NCBI GenBank assembly: GCA_016800925.1
Contig: JABCPU010000148.1
Location: forward strand, 1-64,000
DNA: 64,000 nucleotides
Source: Suillus spraguei
Lineage: Eukaryota; Basidiomycota; Agaricomycetes; Boletales; Suillaceae
Direction of reading: 5' to 3'
Part shown: piece by piece, positions 20,458 to 34,037 of the stretch
Layout: the number at the start of each line of letters is the position of its first letter
How positions within the stretch are numbered: position 1 is the first letter of the stretch
The notes under the pieces: generated by a model
The model's database searches: none
Seen by the model: the letters and a program-made list of their open reading frames with translations, nothing else
What the model was told of the DNA's origin: nothing
Position numbers and translations under genes: made by a program

Positions 20458-21894
20458 ATGTTATCGTGCGGTTTCTCATCTGACGCTGTACACCCACAGT
20501 ACCATACCATGATCCTATCCAACAGTTCCCCTCCTTTTTCATCTTTACCTCCAGAATTACTCATCGAGATCTTTTCAACGTGCAGCTTTACAGGTGACTG
20601 GCATACCCCCCTTACATTATCTAAAGTCTGCTGTTTATGGAAAGACTTGATCATATCGTCACCCTGCATATGGCAGACCATTGTCATACTAGACTCGAAG
20701 CGCACCATGTCCTCCATCCGTACTCAGGCAGAGCTGTGGATTGCTCGCTCTTCACCTCTTCCATTCACTTTAGTTCTCAAGTTAACAAATTCCGAGCGAC
20801 TCCTACCCATCATGTCGTGTTTCCTTCCCAGTCTCGCTCGTTGGATGCGCTACACCATCACCTATGATGGAAGAACTGCCGAAAAATCCTTAGCTGACCT
20901 CACCTTGTCCTCGCCTCGTTGCATGCTACATCATGTTGATATTCTTCTCAAGGCTCCCTTCGAGGACGTCACGGGTGATGACGAAGATGATATCATCTTT
21001 TTCCCCTGCGGAAGCGCGACATACCGCCACATATCCATGAAAGTAGCAACGACCAAACTTCCCCATGCAGAAATGGTCAACCCCTTATTATTCACGTCCC
21101 TCAATATCTCAGAAACCACATTCGAATCCTCTGTCCGATCACCAGACCTCCTTCGGTTTCTTGCCCATTGCCCGAACTTGGAGCACTTATATTTTCACGG
21201 TTTGTCCAGTGATGAAGGCACTCTTGACGCGCTACTTCCTGTCATCGCCCTTCCGCGATTACATACGCTCCACCTAGACGAAATTTGCAATCAGCGCAGC
21301 ATCCTCTCCCATCTCAACCTCCCTGCATTGCGAGAACTTTATCTGCGTCATATGAACGTAGACTACCCACTCGAGCCTTACCACGTCACTGAAGAAGGTG
21401 ACAGCGATGACGAGTCCCATGACTTTTCCCAGTCCCCATACAGCGACCTTCACACCGGCATGGGTATCCGCAAACTCTTATCACGCTCACGCCCCCCGCT
21501 CGAGATCCTAGATATGGATTTATCAGATATGCGTACCAAAGACTTCCGCTGGGTCTTTGATAAGCTGCCCGACCTGAAACAGTTCTCCATTGTCGGGTCT
21601 GATATGTCGGATTCGGTGGTTGCGCTTTTCGCGCCTTTTGCTGTTGGAGATGGGCAAGACGAGAAGCGGATGAGCGTGCGCCTACCTCAGCTTTCTGTTC
21701 TCAAGATGTATAGTTGTCAACAGCTCTCGGGGGATGCGCTGGTGAAAGCCTTGAGTGCCCGCGTTCACTACACAGATCGCGCTACGCCAGATGCTACGCT
21801 GGCGACGGTGATCATTTCAAGCTGCAATGATTTTACTGCGAAACATGCTCAAGAGTTGTCGTGGGATTTACACGATCGTCTGCATCTGTTCTGA
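20458..21894 (+). CDS. F-box protein (Agaricomycete F-box/LRR-like family)
   Basis: Single-exon 478-residue frame. The F-box lies at about residues 26-70: SSLPPELLIEIFSTCSFTGD, LSKVCCLWKDLIISSPCIWQ. It is followed by leucine-rich-repeat-like segments (LLRFLAHCPNLEHLYFHGLS, LPRLHTLHLDEIC, LNLPALRELYLRHM, LEILDMDLSDM, LKMYSCQQLSGDALV). These proteins are thought to bind Skp1 in SCF ubiquitin ligases and present a substrate through the repeats; the substrate is unknown. A second ATG at 20509 (MILSNSSPPF) is nearer to the F-box and may be the real start. Divergent from eS19 (about 475 bp upstream) and convergent with the transporter gene. Confidence 0.88.
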   Translation: MLSCGFSSDAVHPQYHTMILSNSSPPFSSLPPELLIEIFSTCSFTGDWHTPLTLSKVCCLWKDLIISSPCIWQTIVILDSKRTMSSIRTQAELWIARSSPLPFTLVLKLTNSERLLPIMSCFLPSLARWMRYTITYDGRTAEKSLADLTLSSPRCMLHHVDILLKAPFEDVTGDDEDDIIFFPCGSATYRHISMKVATTKLPHAEMVNPLLFTSLNISETTFESSVRSPDLLRFLAHCPNLEHLYFHGLSSDEGTLDALLPVIALPRLHTLHLDEICNQRSILSHLNLPALRELYLRHMNVDYPLEPYHVTEEGDSDDESHDFSQSPYSDLHTGMGIRKLLSRSRPPLEILDMDLSDMRTKDFRWVFDKLPDLKQFSIVGSDMSDSVVALFAPFAVGDGQDEKRMSVRLPQLSVLKMYSCQQLSGDALVKALSARVHYTDRATPDATLATVIISSCNDFTAKHAQELSWDLHDRLHLF

Positions 21895-21991
21895 TTGGGG
21901 TAACGCTCTTACGAATTGTTCAAGGACATCGCCTTCTCAGTGCATGCAGATGTATTTATACTTTATTTGCTCTATTCTGTATTACTAGTAC

Positions 21992-24900
21992 CTAAGTTAC
22001 GAGTATCGGAAGGAGTTTCGACCTTCTCGGAGTGTGACTTAGAATGAGTGAACCACTATCGTTCCTTCTGTCGTGGTCTGACTGGGGGAGTCTGGTCGAA
22101 CCAGACACAAAGAATACGCCGCCCCACTCATCTGGCCAGCGTCTCATTCCTGCACTCCTGTTAGTATAAACCTAAGACCCAGCAAAGCACCTTACCTAAC
22201 AGGAAAGACAATCCGCTGTCTCTCCGCCGACTCCCTCAACAGACGTCGGATATCCACAACGTTATCGTAGTTGGCCCTCCACACATTATCTCCATCGCGC
22301 TCACCCCAATGGAAAGTATGGAACGTATCCACCTCGTATCCCTCCTTCCATTTCTGCCTCACAAAAGATGCATTGAACGGCGGCTGATATATCCACCACT
22401 GCCATCCCACAATCAGTCAGCACACATGTGTTACAAAATCAAAATCAATGACAAGCCTCACATGGTCCACAAAGAGAATCGGCTCATTGAAAGGCGCGAC
22501 CAAGTGTAGTGTTGTAGGTGCAGCAATCTCAAGGAAGCAAGTTGTTTCAAGGAACAGGCCCAATACCTCCATGAATATCTCTCGGTACCGCCCTGGGATG
22601 TACATCGTATCTGCAGAGCCTCCGATGAGACGCGTTTCACCATTGGTGAATGCGGCGAGGCGTTCTCTCAAGTGCATGGGCACCTTCCAGAAAGCTTCCA
22701 TGCAGATTCCGACTCCCACATGTGGGTCGCTATCGATGAACGATAATTATCAGATAAGCCCAGGGAAATACCTTGTGAATTAACTCACCCCCACCTGCCA
22801 AGCGATGATCAGAAATGTCGGTGGGAGCTTATCGGGATATTACATACCACCAGTCAGTTCCCCATCCCCTCCAGGTTTCCGTGAGATTAATGGACGGATC
22901 CGGGGATACGTTGACAGGAGGAGCATGCAGACCAGGGCTGAAGACATTATCTTGTGCAGGGTTAAAAACAGGTAGACCCCACGGTGAATGATACCAAAAG
23001 AGTTCCTGGTCAAACTTCTCCAATCGTGGAATATTCAACAGAGTATCAAACGGCACCCATAGGTAGCCATCGTAACAGTCTTGATCCTGGAGGGCAGTGT
23101 ATAGCATGTGATGAGCCATCTATGTGACCGATGAGCACCAGGCATGTGAATTGAAATGTTTGTAATACACACACGTCCTGCCATCTTATAATATGATGGA
23201 TCAGCCAGATCCTCATCAGAATAGTACGAGTCTACAAAGACATCGTAGGAGTGATCAAACCCGGAGTCCTCGCGGGAGGTAGGTCCAATGTAGAGAATCT
23301 AGCATCAGATATGTAAACCTATTCAAAAGACTTGGGTACGCAGGACTTACATTTGGAAAATAATCAGAATATACTTCTCTATGGTAATCTAGGTTGGCAC
23401 CATAACGAGCGTGGCTGAAGAAGACCACTAGCAAGATGTTGTTGAAGCGGTCATAATTTTCGAGTGTATTATTCCTATGCGAATGAGACGGTAAAGGCCG
23501 GCGGCGACAAGCACCTGACTTGGATTCCGAAGTGAAGCTCCACTGAGATTTCGGGGCGCGTGATATCCACACGTTCTCGTGTGTCATTGCGAATGATATG
23601 TAAAGTAAATATCCAACCAATACCACCGCAAATATGACCGGATAGCGAGGCTCGGTTTTTTATATGAGTCAAAGAGCGCGTGATCTGTGGGATTAGCCTA
23701 CCCGAGTCACACACTCAAATTTAATATCTTCCTCTGCGGTCTGTCTCATGCTGGAGACATACATGCCCGCTGCTGTCAATGCGAGAAGACCTCCTATAAA
23801 TACACTTGGCTCGTTGATGAAACCTGCAGTCAGCAAGAAAAGGACAACGGTCGAAGCGAGTACGGTCATGGTGCTTTCTAGAATGACATCATGATCTGCT
23901 GGCCTAAGCACGAGACATGCACGAGACAGAAGATACTCACAATATATGATATAGAGAGCTGATATGTCTCGACCGGCCTCCGACAGACATGACAAAGCCA
24001 GTGCGATCAGGTCCGCGTGTGATCCGAAACCATCACTCTTAGTGCCAGGAAAGGTTGCGCCGAAAATGTAGAGCGATGAATGGACAAGGCAGCCAACAGT
24101 AAAGATGGACAGGTTGATAGCGTCGAAAAATGGTCGGTGTGATTTGTAAACCTGTGTGTACAGCAGGCTCCACTTTGAAATTTAGTAAGTGAGATTTTAT
24201 GACTTACAATATCAACCAGAGTGTCAGAAAACGAGATGCTGAGCGCAGAGGCAAGCAACGAGAGATAAGGCAAGTCACTTGAGCGGCTAATAAGACCGTT
24301 CTGAATAAAATTAGAAAGGGGTTCAGCTGCTGGTAGTAGTTGCCTTACCCGAACGATGAATACCCCACAAAACTGAGTATGATTAGTGCTCAAGAAGATC
24401 GCTATCTAAACAGTTTCCTGGAATCACATACTTGTAAAAGAGGAGCATGCCACAGTTGTGGAGTATACGTTCTGCAGAAGAACGTGCGCAGCACAAATAG
24501 CGAACAGATACTCGCCGCAGGGATTACAAGGTATAGTGCAAGTAAATCGATGTGTTCTCTGCTTTTAGAAATCTGAGAGAAATATCGTCATTTCCCTCAG
24601 ATGAAAGAAAATGCCGGACATACTGCATGGGCCCGAATCGCATACAGTGTGGAAATGACAAGGATGGACAAACTCGAACGCCCGCCACCAAGACTCAACC
24701 AGTCAGGCCTTAACCGAGGACATATTAGTGCCAGCTCATAAAGTCGGACGTTCCCCGGAGTAAAAGACGACTCGTGACTGCCCTCGAGTGGGATATTAAT
24801 ATTGTTCGAAGGCTGATTTTGGTTGTCATATCGGCAAGGATCGAGCGAATCGTAGCGGAAGTATTTTTGTTTCGCAATGTATAAACCTAATGCGACAAAT

Positions 24901-25357
24901 AATTTAATAGCTTCGGTGAAAGCGAGACGGATGTGGATGTCGACAGGAGTTTCCGACTTGTGACGATTGACCAGAATTTCGGATGAGACCCAGAAAACAA
25001 AGAACCCAATCTAATAACTCGGATGAGCTGGTGGTGTTGAGCAGTATTTCATGAAATGACAGGGACTGACTGGAAGAAGAGCTTTGTTCTGCGAAATATT
25101 GTAGTGAAACGGAAACAACTTGAAATGCATGGACGGCAAGCGAGGAAAGACTAGTGTCTACTTTGAGGGCTCGGTTCCGCCAACTGGCGTGTTCTATCAC
25201 AATTATGCCTAATGCTGAGGACAGTGTAATACCAATAGACCAGAAAGAAAAAGGACGTGCAGTGGGCACAGCCTGAGTGAGTTTACAGTTCAAAAGGTGG
25301 TTTGAACTTTGCCGGAGTAATCACGTTCATGGAAACGTGTCGCTTTGCAATTCGCAT
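21992..25357 (-). CDS. Nucleotide-sugar-transporter-like membrane protein fused to an uncharacterised C-terminal domain
   Basis: Minus-strand exons from a probable first exon near 25357 (MRIAKRHVS) onward. The N-terminal half is multi-spanning: FWSIGITLSSALGIIVIE, FVFWVSSEILVNRHKSETPV, RLAFTEAIKLFVALGLYIAK, HIDLLALYLVIPAASICSLF, PYLSLLASALSISFSDTLVD, TVGCLVHSSLYIFG, LASTVVLFLLTAGF, VFIGGLLALTAAGMYV. The layout resembles SLC35/DMT nucleotide-sugar transporters. A 51-nt GT-AG intron then joins PRYPVIFAVVLVGYLLYISF, one more membrane span, to a large soluble part (NNTLENYDRFNNILLVVFFS, GRMAHHMLYTAL, YLWVPFDTLLNIPRL, WYHSPWGLPVFNPA, SADTMYIPGRYREIFMEVLG, DTFHTFHWGERDGDNVWRAN). A final exon after a TACTAAC-AG intron gives RRWPDEWGGVFF and stops at 21992-21994. 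The fusion and the first exon are inference; the C-terminal domain is conserved in mushrooms as far as I recall, but its function is unknown to me. Confidence 0.55.
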
Positions 25358-25672
25358 GCGAAGTCGGATCCTGCAAGAGCGCGAACTGCAGTCTACGCCA
25401 AGTGACCTCCACTACATTGTAAGCTATGAAACTCTGACACTCGGTTATTCACAACGTAGTTCATGAAGATGACAGATTCGCTAAAGATGGGCATGGGCGT
25501 TTATCAGAAGATGCTTTGGTCGCAAATGTCCGAGATTGATATAGAAACGTTAATACATACTGCAAACAGTCTCTCCCGCGCCCAGTCTTTCCGGTTACGT
25601 GTACTTGAGGTTTTTCTCCAAGCGAGCCGCATCTTTCATTGAACCCCACGTTCATTTCTTCGCCGGCTCATC

Positions 25673-25703
25673 CTCACGGCCTGCGCTCTTGCGAGGCCGT
25701 GAG
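25673..25703. other. Perfect 10-bp hairpin between two genes
   Basis: CTCACGGCCT, an 11-nt loop, then AGGCCGTGAG. It lies between the transporter gene start and the DAHP synthase stop, so it could fold in the 3' UTR of the DAHP synthase transcript or be a protein-binding palindrome. Confidence 0.5.
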
Positions 25704-25826
25704 CAATTATACTGCAAAACTGCTGAATTAAACACAGACATGTATTTCTAAATCAAAAAATATTGTACATTTCAATGTCTATGCAACTGAGAATAAAATA
25801 GCTCATAACATGCGATAATGAAAATA

Positions 25827-27408
<1,582 letters not shown>

Positions 27409-27760
27409 TGGACTATATAGGTTTTTGGACGATGTTGAGAAGCAGGATGTACGGAATCAATACCACTTGTTAGGCTATCCTGTGAGAATTGCGATAAGCT
27501 TGAAGAAACAGAATGAGAGAATTATGGCGAATGAGTGTGCACTATGAAGAGATCTTGGTCGAGTCATCATGATCTCACAATTAAGGTTGATCATCAGTAC
27601 CCAAAAAAGTAAATTCACACTGATTATTTGCACATGTTACACTTTCCAAATAAAATATTCTCATTCCACAGAACTAATTTCGTTACCTCCGTTCAACCAA
27701 CCAATCTGTGTAGACGGTCCAACGTTCTTGTGTCATTCGTCTTTGTTGCCCTCTCCAGTC
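27409..27760. other. Divergent promoter region between DAHP synthase and TIM9
   Basis: About 350 bp shared between two divergent genes. No unequivocal regulatory motif was identified by eye. Confidence 0.5.
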
Positions 27761-28189
27761 ATGGATTTCTCACAACTTAACTCTGCTGAACAGGCCCACA
27801 TGACCAAAATTATCGAAAAAAAACAGGTATTGCTTTGTCATGTGTACTTCAGCAGAGTCTAAATATTATCTTACCCGTCAGATGCAAGACTTCCTACGTC
27901 TGTATTCAGGCCTCGTAGAAAGATGCTTTAGCTCATGCTGTAATGATTTCACGAGCAAAGCATTGTCTTCGAAAGAAGTGACAAACTTTCGTACCTATCT
28001 TCACGCAGTCCGAATTTAACCTTGGTGCAGGAGCAATGCGTTATGAATTGCGCAGACAAATTTTTGAAGCACTCCGAGCGGGTAGGGCAGCGATTTGCCG
28101 AATTGAATGCAGGTACACCTCATCCTTGTCCAAGTCGAAATACACTGATGTATAATCGGTCTTCAGAGGCTATTGGTCCCAAGCCATGA
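27761..28189 (+). CDS. TIM9: Mitochondrial intermembrane-space chaperone Tim9
   Basis: Small Tim that with Tim10 escorts hydrophobic inner-membrane proteins across the intermembrane space. Four exons: 27761-27826, 27882-27977, 28031-28112 and 28167-28189, all GT-AG and in frame, giving 88 residues (family about 85-95). Sequence blocks: [68 protein letters not shown]. The twin Cys-x3-Cys pair is visible as CFSSC and CVMNC. It ends EAIGPKP. No presequence is expected, since import uses the Mia40 pathway. Confidence 0.95.
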
Positions 28190-29268
28190 GAATAAAACCA
28201 TACAATTTAATTCGTATGCTACGTCGATGCTTTCAAGGTGCTATCATAATTCTATTTTTTTGTGTTTGATTGGCATTGCGGCTTTGTCGCGGTTCCCCCC
28301 AAAAAACAACGTGCTTGCTTGTGTATCATGAACGGACCCACTGAGTTCTGACCTGTGGCGCTTGTCCACGGCAATACTCCCAGCTGCTATCCAAGTATTC
28401 AAAGTCACTTTATGGTTTCCTCGGCATTTTATCGTTTCGTCCAGATGTTGCGTTCCTTCTTGTTATTTATGCCAAAGCGATGGCCAAGGCGATGATCAGC
28501 GTTGTGAAAACGTTATTTCAGTCTCTCGTGCACACTCCAAGTGCTCGGTACGGTTTCTGTCCTATATTCGGCCGTCTGATATGTTATCCATGTCGTTCTC
28601 AGGAGCTTTTGCGTGTCCGTCCGATGAAGTACAACTCTTGATATTAACAATGAAGTTGAAGAAATTATTGTCACCATGGTCGAACAACTAAATGTTGGGC
28701 TCCTGAAGGCAGCCACACTGATGATTACGCGATTGCTTATCAGAGCGAAAGCCGGATGGTAATAGTCCCGACGTGTTCGACATGCTGATATGAACCTACT
28801 TATTTTCAGTACGTCTGCAACTTCATGCGCGCGTTCATACCTTCACTTTCCCAATAACTTTCCCGCTGTTGATACGCTCAGTCTGCCTGAAATATCGACG
28901 CAATGAACATGTAACGCACATGACATGATGATCTGAATTTCACAAAGACAACAATATCGACAACGACAACGACAAAAAATTAGGATGACTAGTCTTTTTC
29001 TGGTCTTACAGTGCCACTTAAGCCTTTGTTCTTATCTTTCTGCTTTCACTCTATCCAAGGCACCTCCGCAAAGGCATTAATTTCTGCAGAGATTTCCGGA
29101 AGCTCTGCCACAGACTATGCAGATTCACTGACCATGTCTAATGGAGCTAGTAGCGTGGGAGTGGTCTAAATCTATATCAGGGGCTGCCCAATTTTGTTAC
29201 TACGAGCGGAACTCCACTCAGCACCCTCGACTTGTTAGTCGTCCTCGTGCTCCCTCTGATTAATTGCA
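28190..29268. other. No gene assigned; weak coding-like stretch around 28.35-28.8 kb
   Basis: Plus-strand frames give pieces such as VHTPSARYGFCPIFGRLICY and EEIIVTMVEQLNVGLLKAAT in different registers. This could be a decayed exon set. I recognise no family, and stops break every continuous reading. Confidence 0.3.
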
Positions 29269-30111
29269 ATGGCGCCTCACCCTCTGATTAATGAACCTGC
29301 GCCAGAGTTTTCTATCCCCGATGCGAATGGAGAAATGTTCAAGTTCCCACCTGAAGAACAGGGGGTGCGAGTGAAGAAACCTATTGCATTGTTCTTCTAC
29401 CCCGAGGCAGGTAGGCACTCACGCATTCACATGCTCCCGGCCCGGAGTATTGCGCTCATCCGTTCGCTGCACAGGAACGTTCGGTTGCACCCGTGAGGCT
29501 TGTCAATTTCGCGATGCATTGGTTGGTATGTACTCTCACGTTCTTGCAGGGGTATGTACTATGTACTGATCATGTGTCTGCAGAGAAAGAGATCTTCAAG
29601 CGGACTGATGTCCAGGTCATCGGGATAAGTCCCGATCCTGTATCAAAGCAGAAGCAATTTGCTGAGAGTCAGAATCTCAATGTGAGTTGTTTGAGATTTT
29701 GGAGCGTCATGATCCAGCTGAACGCTGCGTGTACAGTATCCTGTCTTGAGTGACGAGAGGCACATTGCCTACCAAGCTTTCCATGTCGGTAGGAGCCTTC
29801 TCGGATTCACCGATGCCAGAACCACTTTTGTCATCGACAGTGAAGGCATAATCAGGTAAAGCCATGTATGCTCACCAGGCAGGATCCAAATGTAACTGGA
29901 AATATGCAGGGATTCGTTATCTGCAACAATGAATTACAACGCCCACGTAAAATTTGTCATCAAGGCATTGGAAAAGCTGGAGCCTCAACATTCTGCTGAG
30001 TCTTCGTCAAAGACCCATGACGCGGACAGCGATGCAGCACGTTCCGATGACCCGTTGTCGTCACAAAGCCGTGAAGAACTAAGTCGGGTTGCAAATATGG
30101 TCGGTGCATGA
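29269..30111 (+). CDS. Peroxiredoxin of the PrxQ/BCP type
   Basis: Thiol peroxidase that reduces hydroperoxides with thioredoxin; fungal relatives (Dot5-like) can be nuclear. Five exons: 29269-29410, 29475-29525, 29584-29681, 29737-29855 and 29910-30111, all with clean GT-AG signals. Blocks: PLINEPAPEFSIPDANGEM, PIALFFYPEAG, GTFGCTREACQFRDAL (peroxidatic Cys followed five residues later by the likely resolving Cys, as in the BCP subgroup), VQVIGISPDPVSKQKQFAES, YPVLSDERHIAYQAFHVGRS, TTFVIDSEGIIR, MNYNAHVKFVIKALEKL. A Ser/Asp-rich C-terminal tail of about 40 residues extends beyond the usual end. Confidence 0.92.
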
Positions 30112-30271
30112 CGACTTTGTCTCGTACTCTTACTTTCGCTGTACTCTATTGGCTGTGTTTAAGTATTCACCATGGGCATCATGTGTTATAACTCGACGAA
30201 GTCCAATGTACCATGTAATCGGTAACATAGAGCTAGAATCTAGTGAGACCTGCAAAACCTGACATTCCCAG

Positions 30272-31683
30272 CTAGGCCCAGTTAAGGAAGGACATGCCAT
30301 TAGCAAAATCTGCAGAGGCCATATGTGCACCATCCGGGATCGGCTTGCCCTTTTGGTAAGCACGAACCATGTCCTTGATTTGTTTTTCCTGCTTGCATGC
30401 TGCGATCAGAGTAGTTAAGTCACGCAAAACACGATATCAATTGCGACTTACTGGGCTTATGGGCTTTCCAATGGCTCTTCTGGCATTCCGGGGTACAATA
30501 AACTACCTGTACTGCTTGTCAGCGGCTAAGTCACGTTCTATCGCTGCTCTTACTTCTTTGCATGCGGCACATCGCTTAAACTGCGTGACATTCTGTTCGA
30601 CGGCATCGCAGTTAACATTCGAACAACTTTTCAATAGTGCTTTCTTGGCATCCATATCATTGTTTGCCCATTCCCATACCACTGGGTCCATCCACAGATT
30701 TTGAGTCAACCAAAGATAATCCTGAGCTTCTTCGGGACTATTGAATCCACGAGGGTTGTGATTAAGACTGCCTGAAAATAATTAGTGAGAACTCAGGATA
30801 AGATGCGGTGTTAAGGCCATACGAGGTTTGTCTATTTTTGCTAGAATTTTGGTCAGGATAACCGGATTGGCACGAGCAGCTAACCGAAGGTATTGTCGAG
30901 CGACAGGACAATCACCCCACAACTTGAAGCAGGCCAAAGCTGCCGTGTGCAGCATCGATCCATCACAACGTTTCGACAGCGCTTGTTCGTGCTCGGATGA
31001 TAAGCAATCTGAGGAAGGTGCTTGAAATATGGTTCCACCTCGTGAAGGTGTCTGTCGTCGATTATGGGCCGTCCACTGTTTTACGAACGATAAGGCCTCA
31101 GCTGTTCTGCCTGCAGATATGAGCATAGATCCGAGCCATGTTCGTTGTGACGTGTTATCTCCCGGACACAGACGCAGCATCTCGATCATAGTGTCCCTTT
31201 GTTAATCGATGTATCAGGACTGACGAAGCGCACACTGCAGGGAAACACATACGAAGATTTACCAAACATGCCTGCTTCGAAGTAAAGTCGTACTTGGGCC
31301 TGTAGGACACGCATATATGGGCGTGTTTCGAGTATACTATGATATTTTCCGACTTCCTTGCTGCCATCATCGAAACAGGTCGCACCCAAAAGCCGTTTCA
31401 AGCCTTCCTTACCTGCCCAGAACAATTGATTGTTTTCAAAGCCAAGAGTTCCATGAGCAGACTCACCCTTGGCCTCCGCATTCTCCAATACCTTCAGCGC
31501 TTCCGGTAGAGGAAACAGGTAAGCAGCCTGAATGAAAGCATCTAAATTGTTTCCATCCTCCATAGCCTTGAGAAGAAAGGGCAAAGCTTTCCTGGGTTTC
31601 TTTCTGCGGCATAAATCTTCGGCTCTATCGAGACTGAAAGAGTCGCAGTTGGTTAGCAATCCGTCCGACGCAAGATAATTCAT
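30272..31683 (-). CDS. MYND-type zinc-finger protein
   Basis: The N-terminal region has TPR/Sel1-like helices (EDLCRRKKPRKALPFLLKAM, NLDAFIQAAYLFPLPEALKV, GKEGLKRLLGATCFDD, PVARQYLRLAARANPVILTK). A C-terminal MYND finger follows, split by an intron: LKSCSNVNC, FKRCAACKEV, VYCTPECQKSHWKAHKP, ACKQEKQIKDMV. The MYND Cys/His set is present (C-x2-C, YC..EC, H..H-C/KxxC). It ends MSFLNWA with TAG at 30272-30274. MYND fingers usually mediate protein-protein contact; role unknown. The start is approximate: an ATG at 31683 (MNYLASDG) is used, but an upstream exon is likely. Convergent with the peroxiredoxin gene, about 160 bp apart. Confidence 0.8.
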
Positions 31684-31689
31684 CCACAC

Positions 31690-33403
31690 TTTCTCTGAGC
31701 TTCTATGCTAACTGTGCCGCCACCAACCCCGAGTTTGCTCTCCATTCCATGTCGTCGATTCATAACTGTACAAAGTGGTTGGAGGTAGAGATGGTATCTT
31801 GGGCCTGTACCAGTTCAATACGGCACGTGTTGTACATAGCAATGGCTGACATAGCGTCTGCCTGCCTCAGCAGTCTGTTCTAGAGCTAGATCGATGGAAA
31901 ACCCAAGTTTAATGCAAACAAATATCGAATAGCATGTGCCCTAAAGTTGATTCGACTCTCGAGGCTGCCGCGGTGCGCGCTGAATTCTCTTGCACACTGC
32001 CCTACCGTAAGCACAATGACAATTCATACAATCTGTATACGAATTGAGCAGTGCATGCAAGAATCCCTTGTGCAGATTAACGCATTCAACTAGTCTAAGG
32101 TCCGTATGTGATACATATCGTGTTGCTCGAGCAGTTGTTCTGATGATCCAACGAACTTGCTCGCAGCAACGGCGTGACCCGGAGTTTCAACGAACTCTCC
32201 TCCCATCACTATCACTACATCGCTGCTGTTATCGACTGGTTCACTCATTGTGTACCTGCCCATCGGACTACAATTATTTTGTTGCTGTGTGATCCACAAA
32301 ATGCATTGCTTTCCGTTGATTTCAGCGAACATCAGAAGCAAATTAGGATGCAACTCAAAACTATGGAAATCCTTGAACTCCTCGATTCTTCTTGGACAGC
32401 GTCAAACAACATCTCTACCAGTCGTCTGACGGAACGCGCCATCTATCGACACTCATCTGCACACAGATTCTGTCGATCTCCATGACAACTCGTGCCTGTT
32501 AGTAGTTATAGTATCGACGCCCACTAGGACATTCAACCGAGGGCATGATTCTCTATCACTACCGACGAATCGTCATTGACTTCTAGCAATCACTAAAATG
32601 TTTCTCATCGCCCTGTGTACTGTTTCTGATTCGTTTCTGAACATTCACTTTCAAGCAGACACCAACCGTTGTCCCGGATGCAATGTCGGACGCGGATGCA
32701 TTTGTACCCGACCGTCTAACGCTTAACACTGGACAGGACCTTTTTAAGGACAGCGCATTTCAAGATCACATAGATGATAGGCATGGGACCTCACTGTACG
32801 TTTCAAGGAACTGGTATGTCATTAACCATGGGACACAAAGTGAATCGTGATAGCTGAATCTGGTATTTAATCGCCAGAGGTCACTTCCAGGAAGAGAAAT
32901 TTGTTCCTCCTAGAGTTACGGGAGTTGGTGTTATATTTTGAGTAACGACGAGCATGGACTGCATGAATTATGTCCTCGGAAGAAAGCTAATTGTGATTCA
33001 GTATCATTGGATGTTTTGACAAAGAAATGAACATATGGTGACATCATGGTATCCCTGCAGCAGGGACTGGTCGACTTGGTAGGTCACGGTACCGGTATAT
33101 CTGAAGTTACTTACGTAATTATAACTCAAACGCCCTCAGCCGACTGAACCTGAACACATGTCATATACAAATACAGAAAAACTCTCTCTACAGGAATCTC
33201 CCAGTTTCTTACTCCGGCGACTCAAATGATTGGCGGACGAGACCTGAGCCTTTCGCCAATCATATAAGTCGCCGTCCGATGGACCAATGTCGCTATGCAA
33301 GGAAATAATCTGCTCAACTTTTAGGCTCTTCTGGTTTGTCTAAGCGCTCGGCACTTGAGGATCCAAGCCATTTTGCACACGTCCCCTGCAAAGTTCCTAC
33401 AGT
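31690..33403. other. No gene recognised
   Basis: Only short frames. A plus-strand stretch around 32.65-32.83 kb reads TPTVVPDAMSDADAFVPDRL and DLFKDSAFQDHIDDRH without a stop, so it may be an orphan or decayed exon. No start or family could be assigned. Confidence 0.4.
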
Positions 33404-34037
33404 TTGCCGTGTCACATGCTAGCCACTGAACGTCTGATTCTCCGCTCTCATGTCGAGAGTGATCTCGATGACATCCATCGTTTATGGAACGATCCACTCG
33501 TTCAGCCCCTTATCACCAACAGTAATGTCACTCTTCTTGGCCCAAAGTTCAAGGAGACAATAAGAGCTCAAATGGAGCAGGCAATATTTGGTGCCATAAT
33601 TGTGCTCAAAGAGACCGGCGAATTCATGGGTCAGGCATTGGTCAGTGTCCTCGAACCCAAGAATCGCGATGGCACATTTGGGATCTGTTTACTTCCAAAA
33701 TTTTGGAACAATGGATATGGTACCGAGGCGACAAAGTTCATAGTCGATTATTCGTTCAACTGGTTCGGTTTGAACAGAATGTCCCTCGGAGTATTCGCCA
33801 ATAATGCACGAGCAATCGCTATCTATGAGAAACTGTGAGTGACGCCATTTCATATCATTAACCCTTCTAATGGCATCTGCGAATGATGGTCGATTGATAT
33901 CATTCTCTCAAATCAGTGGGTTCGTCGTGGAGGGCAGGAAGCGCCAGGCAGTGTGGATGGATAATCGATGGGAAGATTCTTTGTCAATGGGCATATTGCG
34001 AGACGAATGGATACGCGACATCGAGAGCGAAGGATGA
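33404..34037 (+). CDS. GNAT-family N-acetyltransferase (RimJ/RimL-like)
   Basis: Acetyl-CoA-dependent acetyltransferase, substrate unknown. Two exons, 33404-33834 and 33917-34037, join in phase (EKL to GFVVEGRKRQAVW). Blocks: LATERLILRSHVESDLDDIH, LWNDPLVQPLI, GEFMGQALVSVLEPKNRDGT, GICLLPKFWNNGYGTEATKF (acetyl-CoA loop GYGTEA), NWFGLNRMSLGVFANNARAI, ENRWEDSLSMGIL-like DNRWEDSLSMGILRDEW. This is the Acetyltransf_3 layout. It ends RDIESEG with TGA at 34035-34037. Length about 183 residues, normal for the family. Confidence 0.9.
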
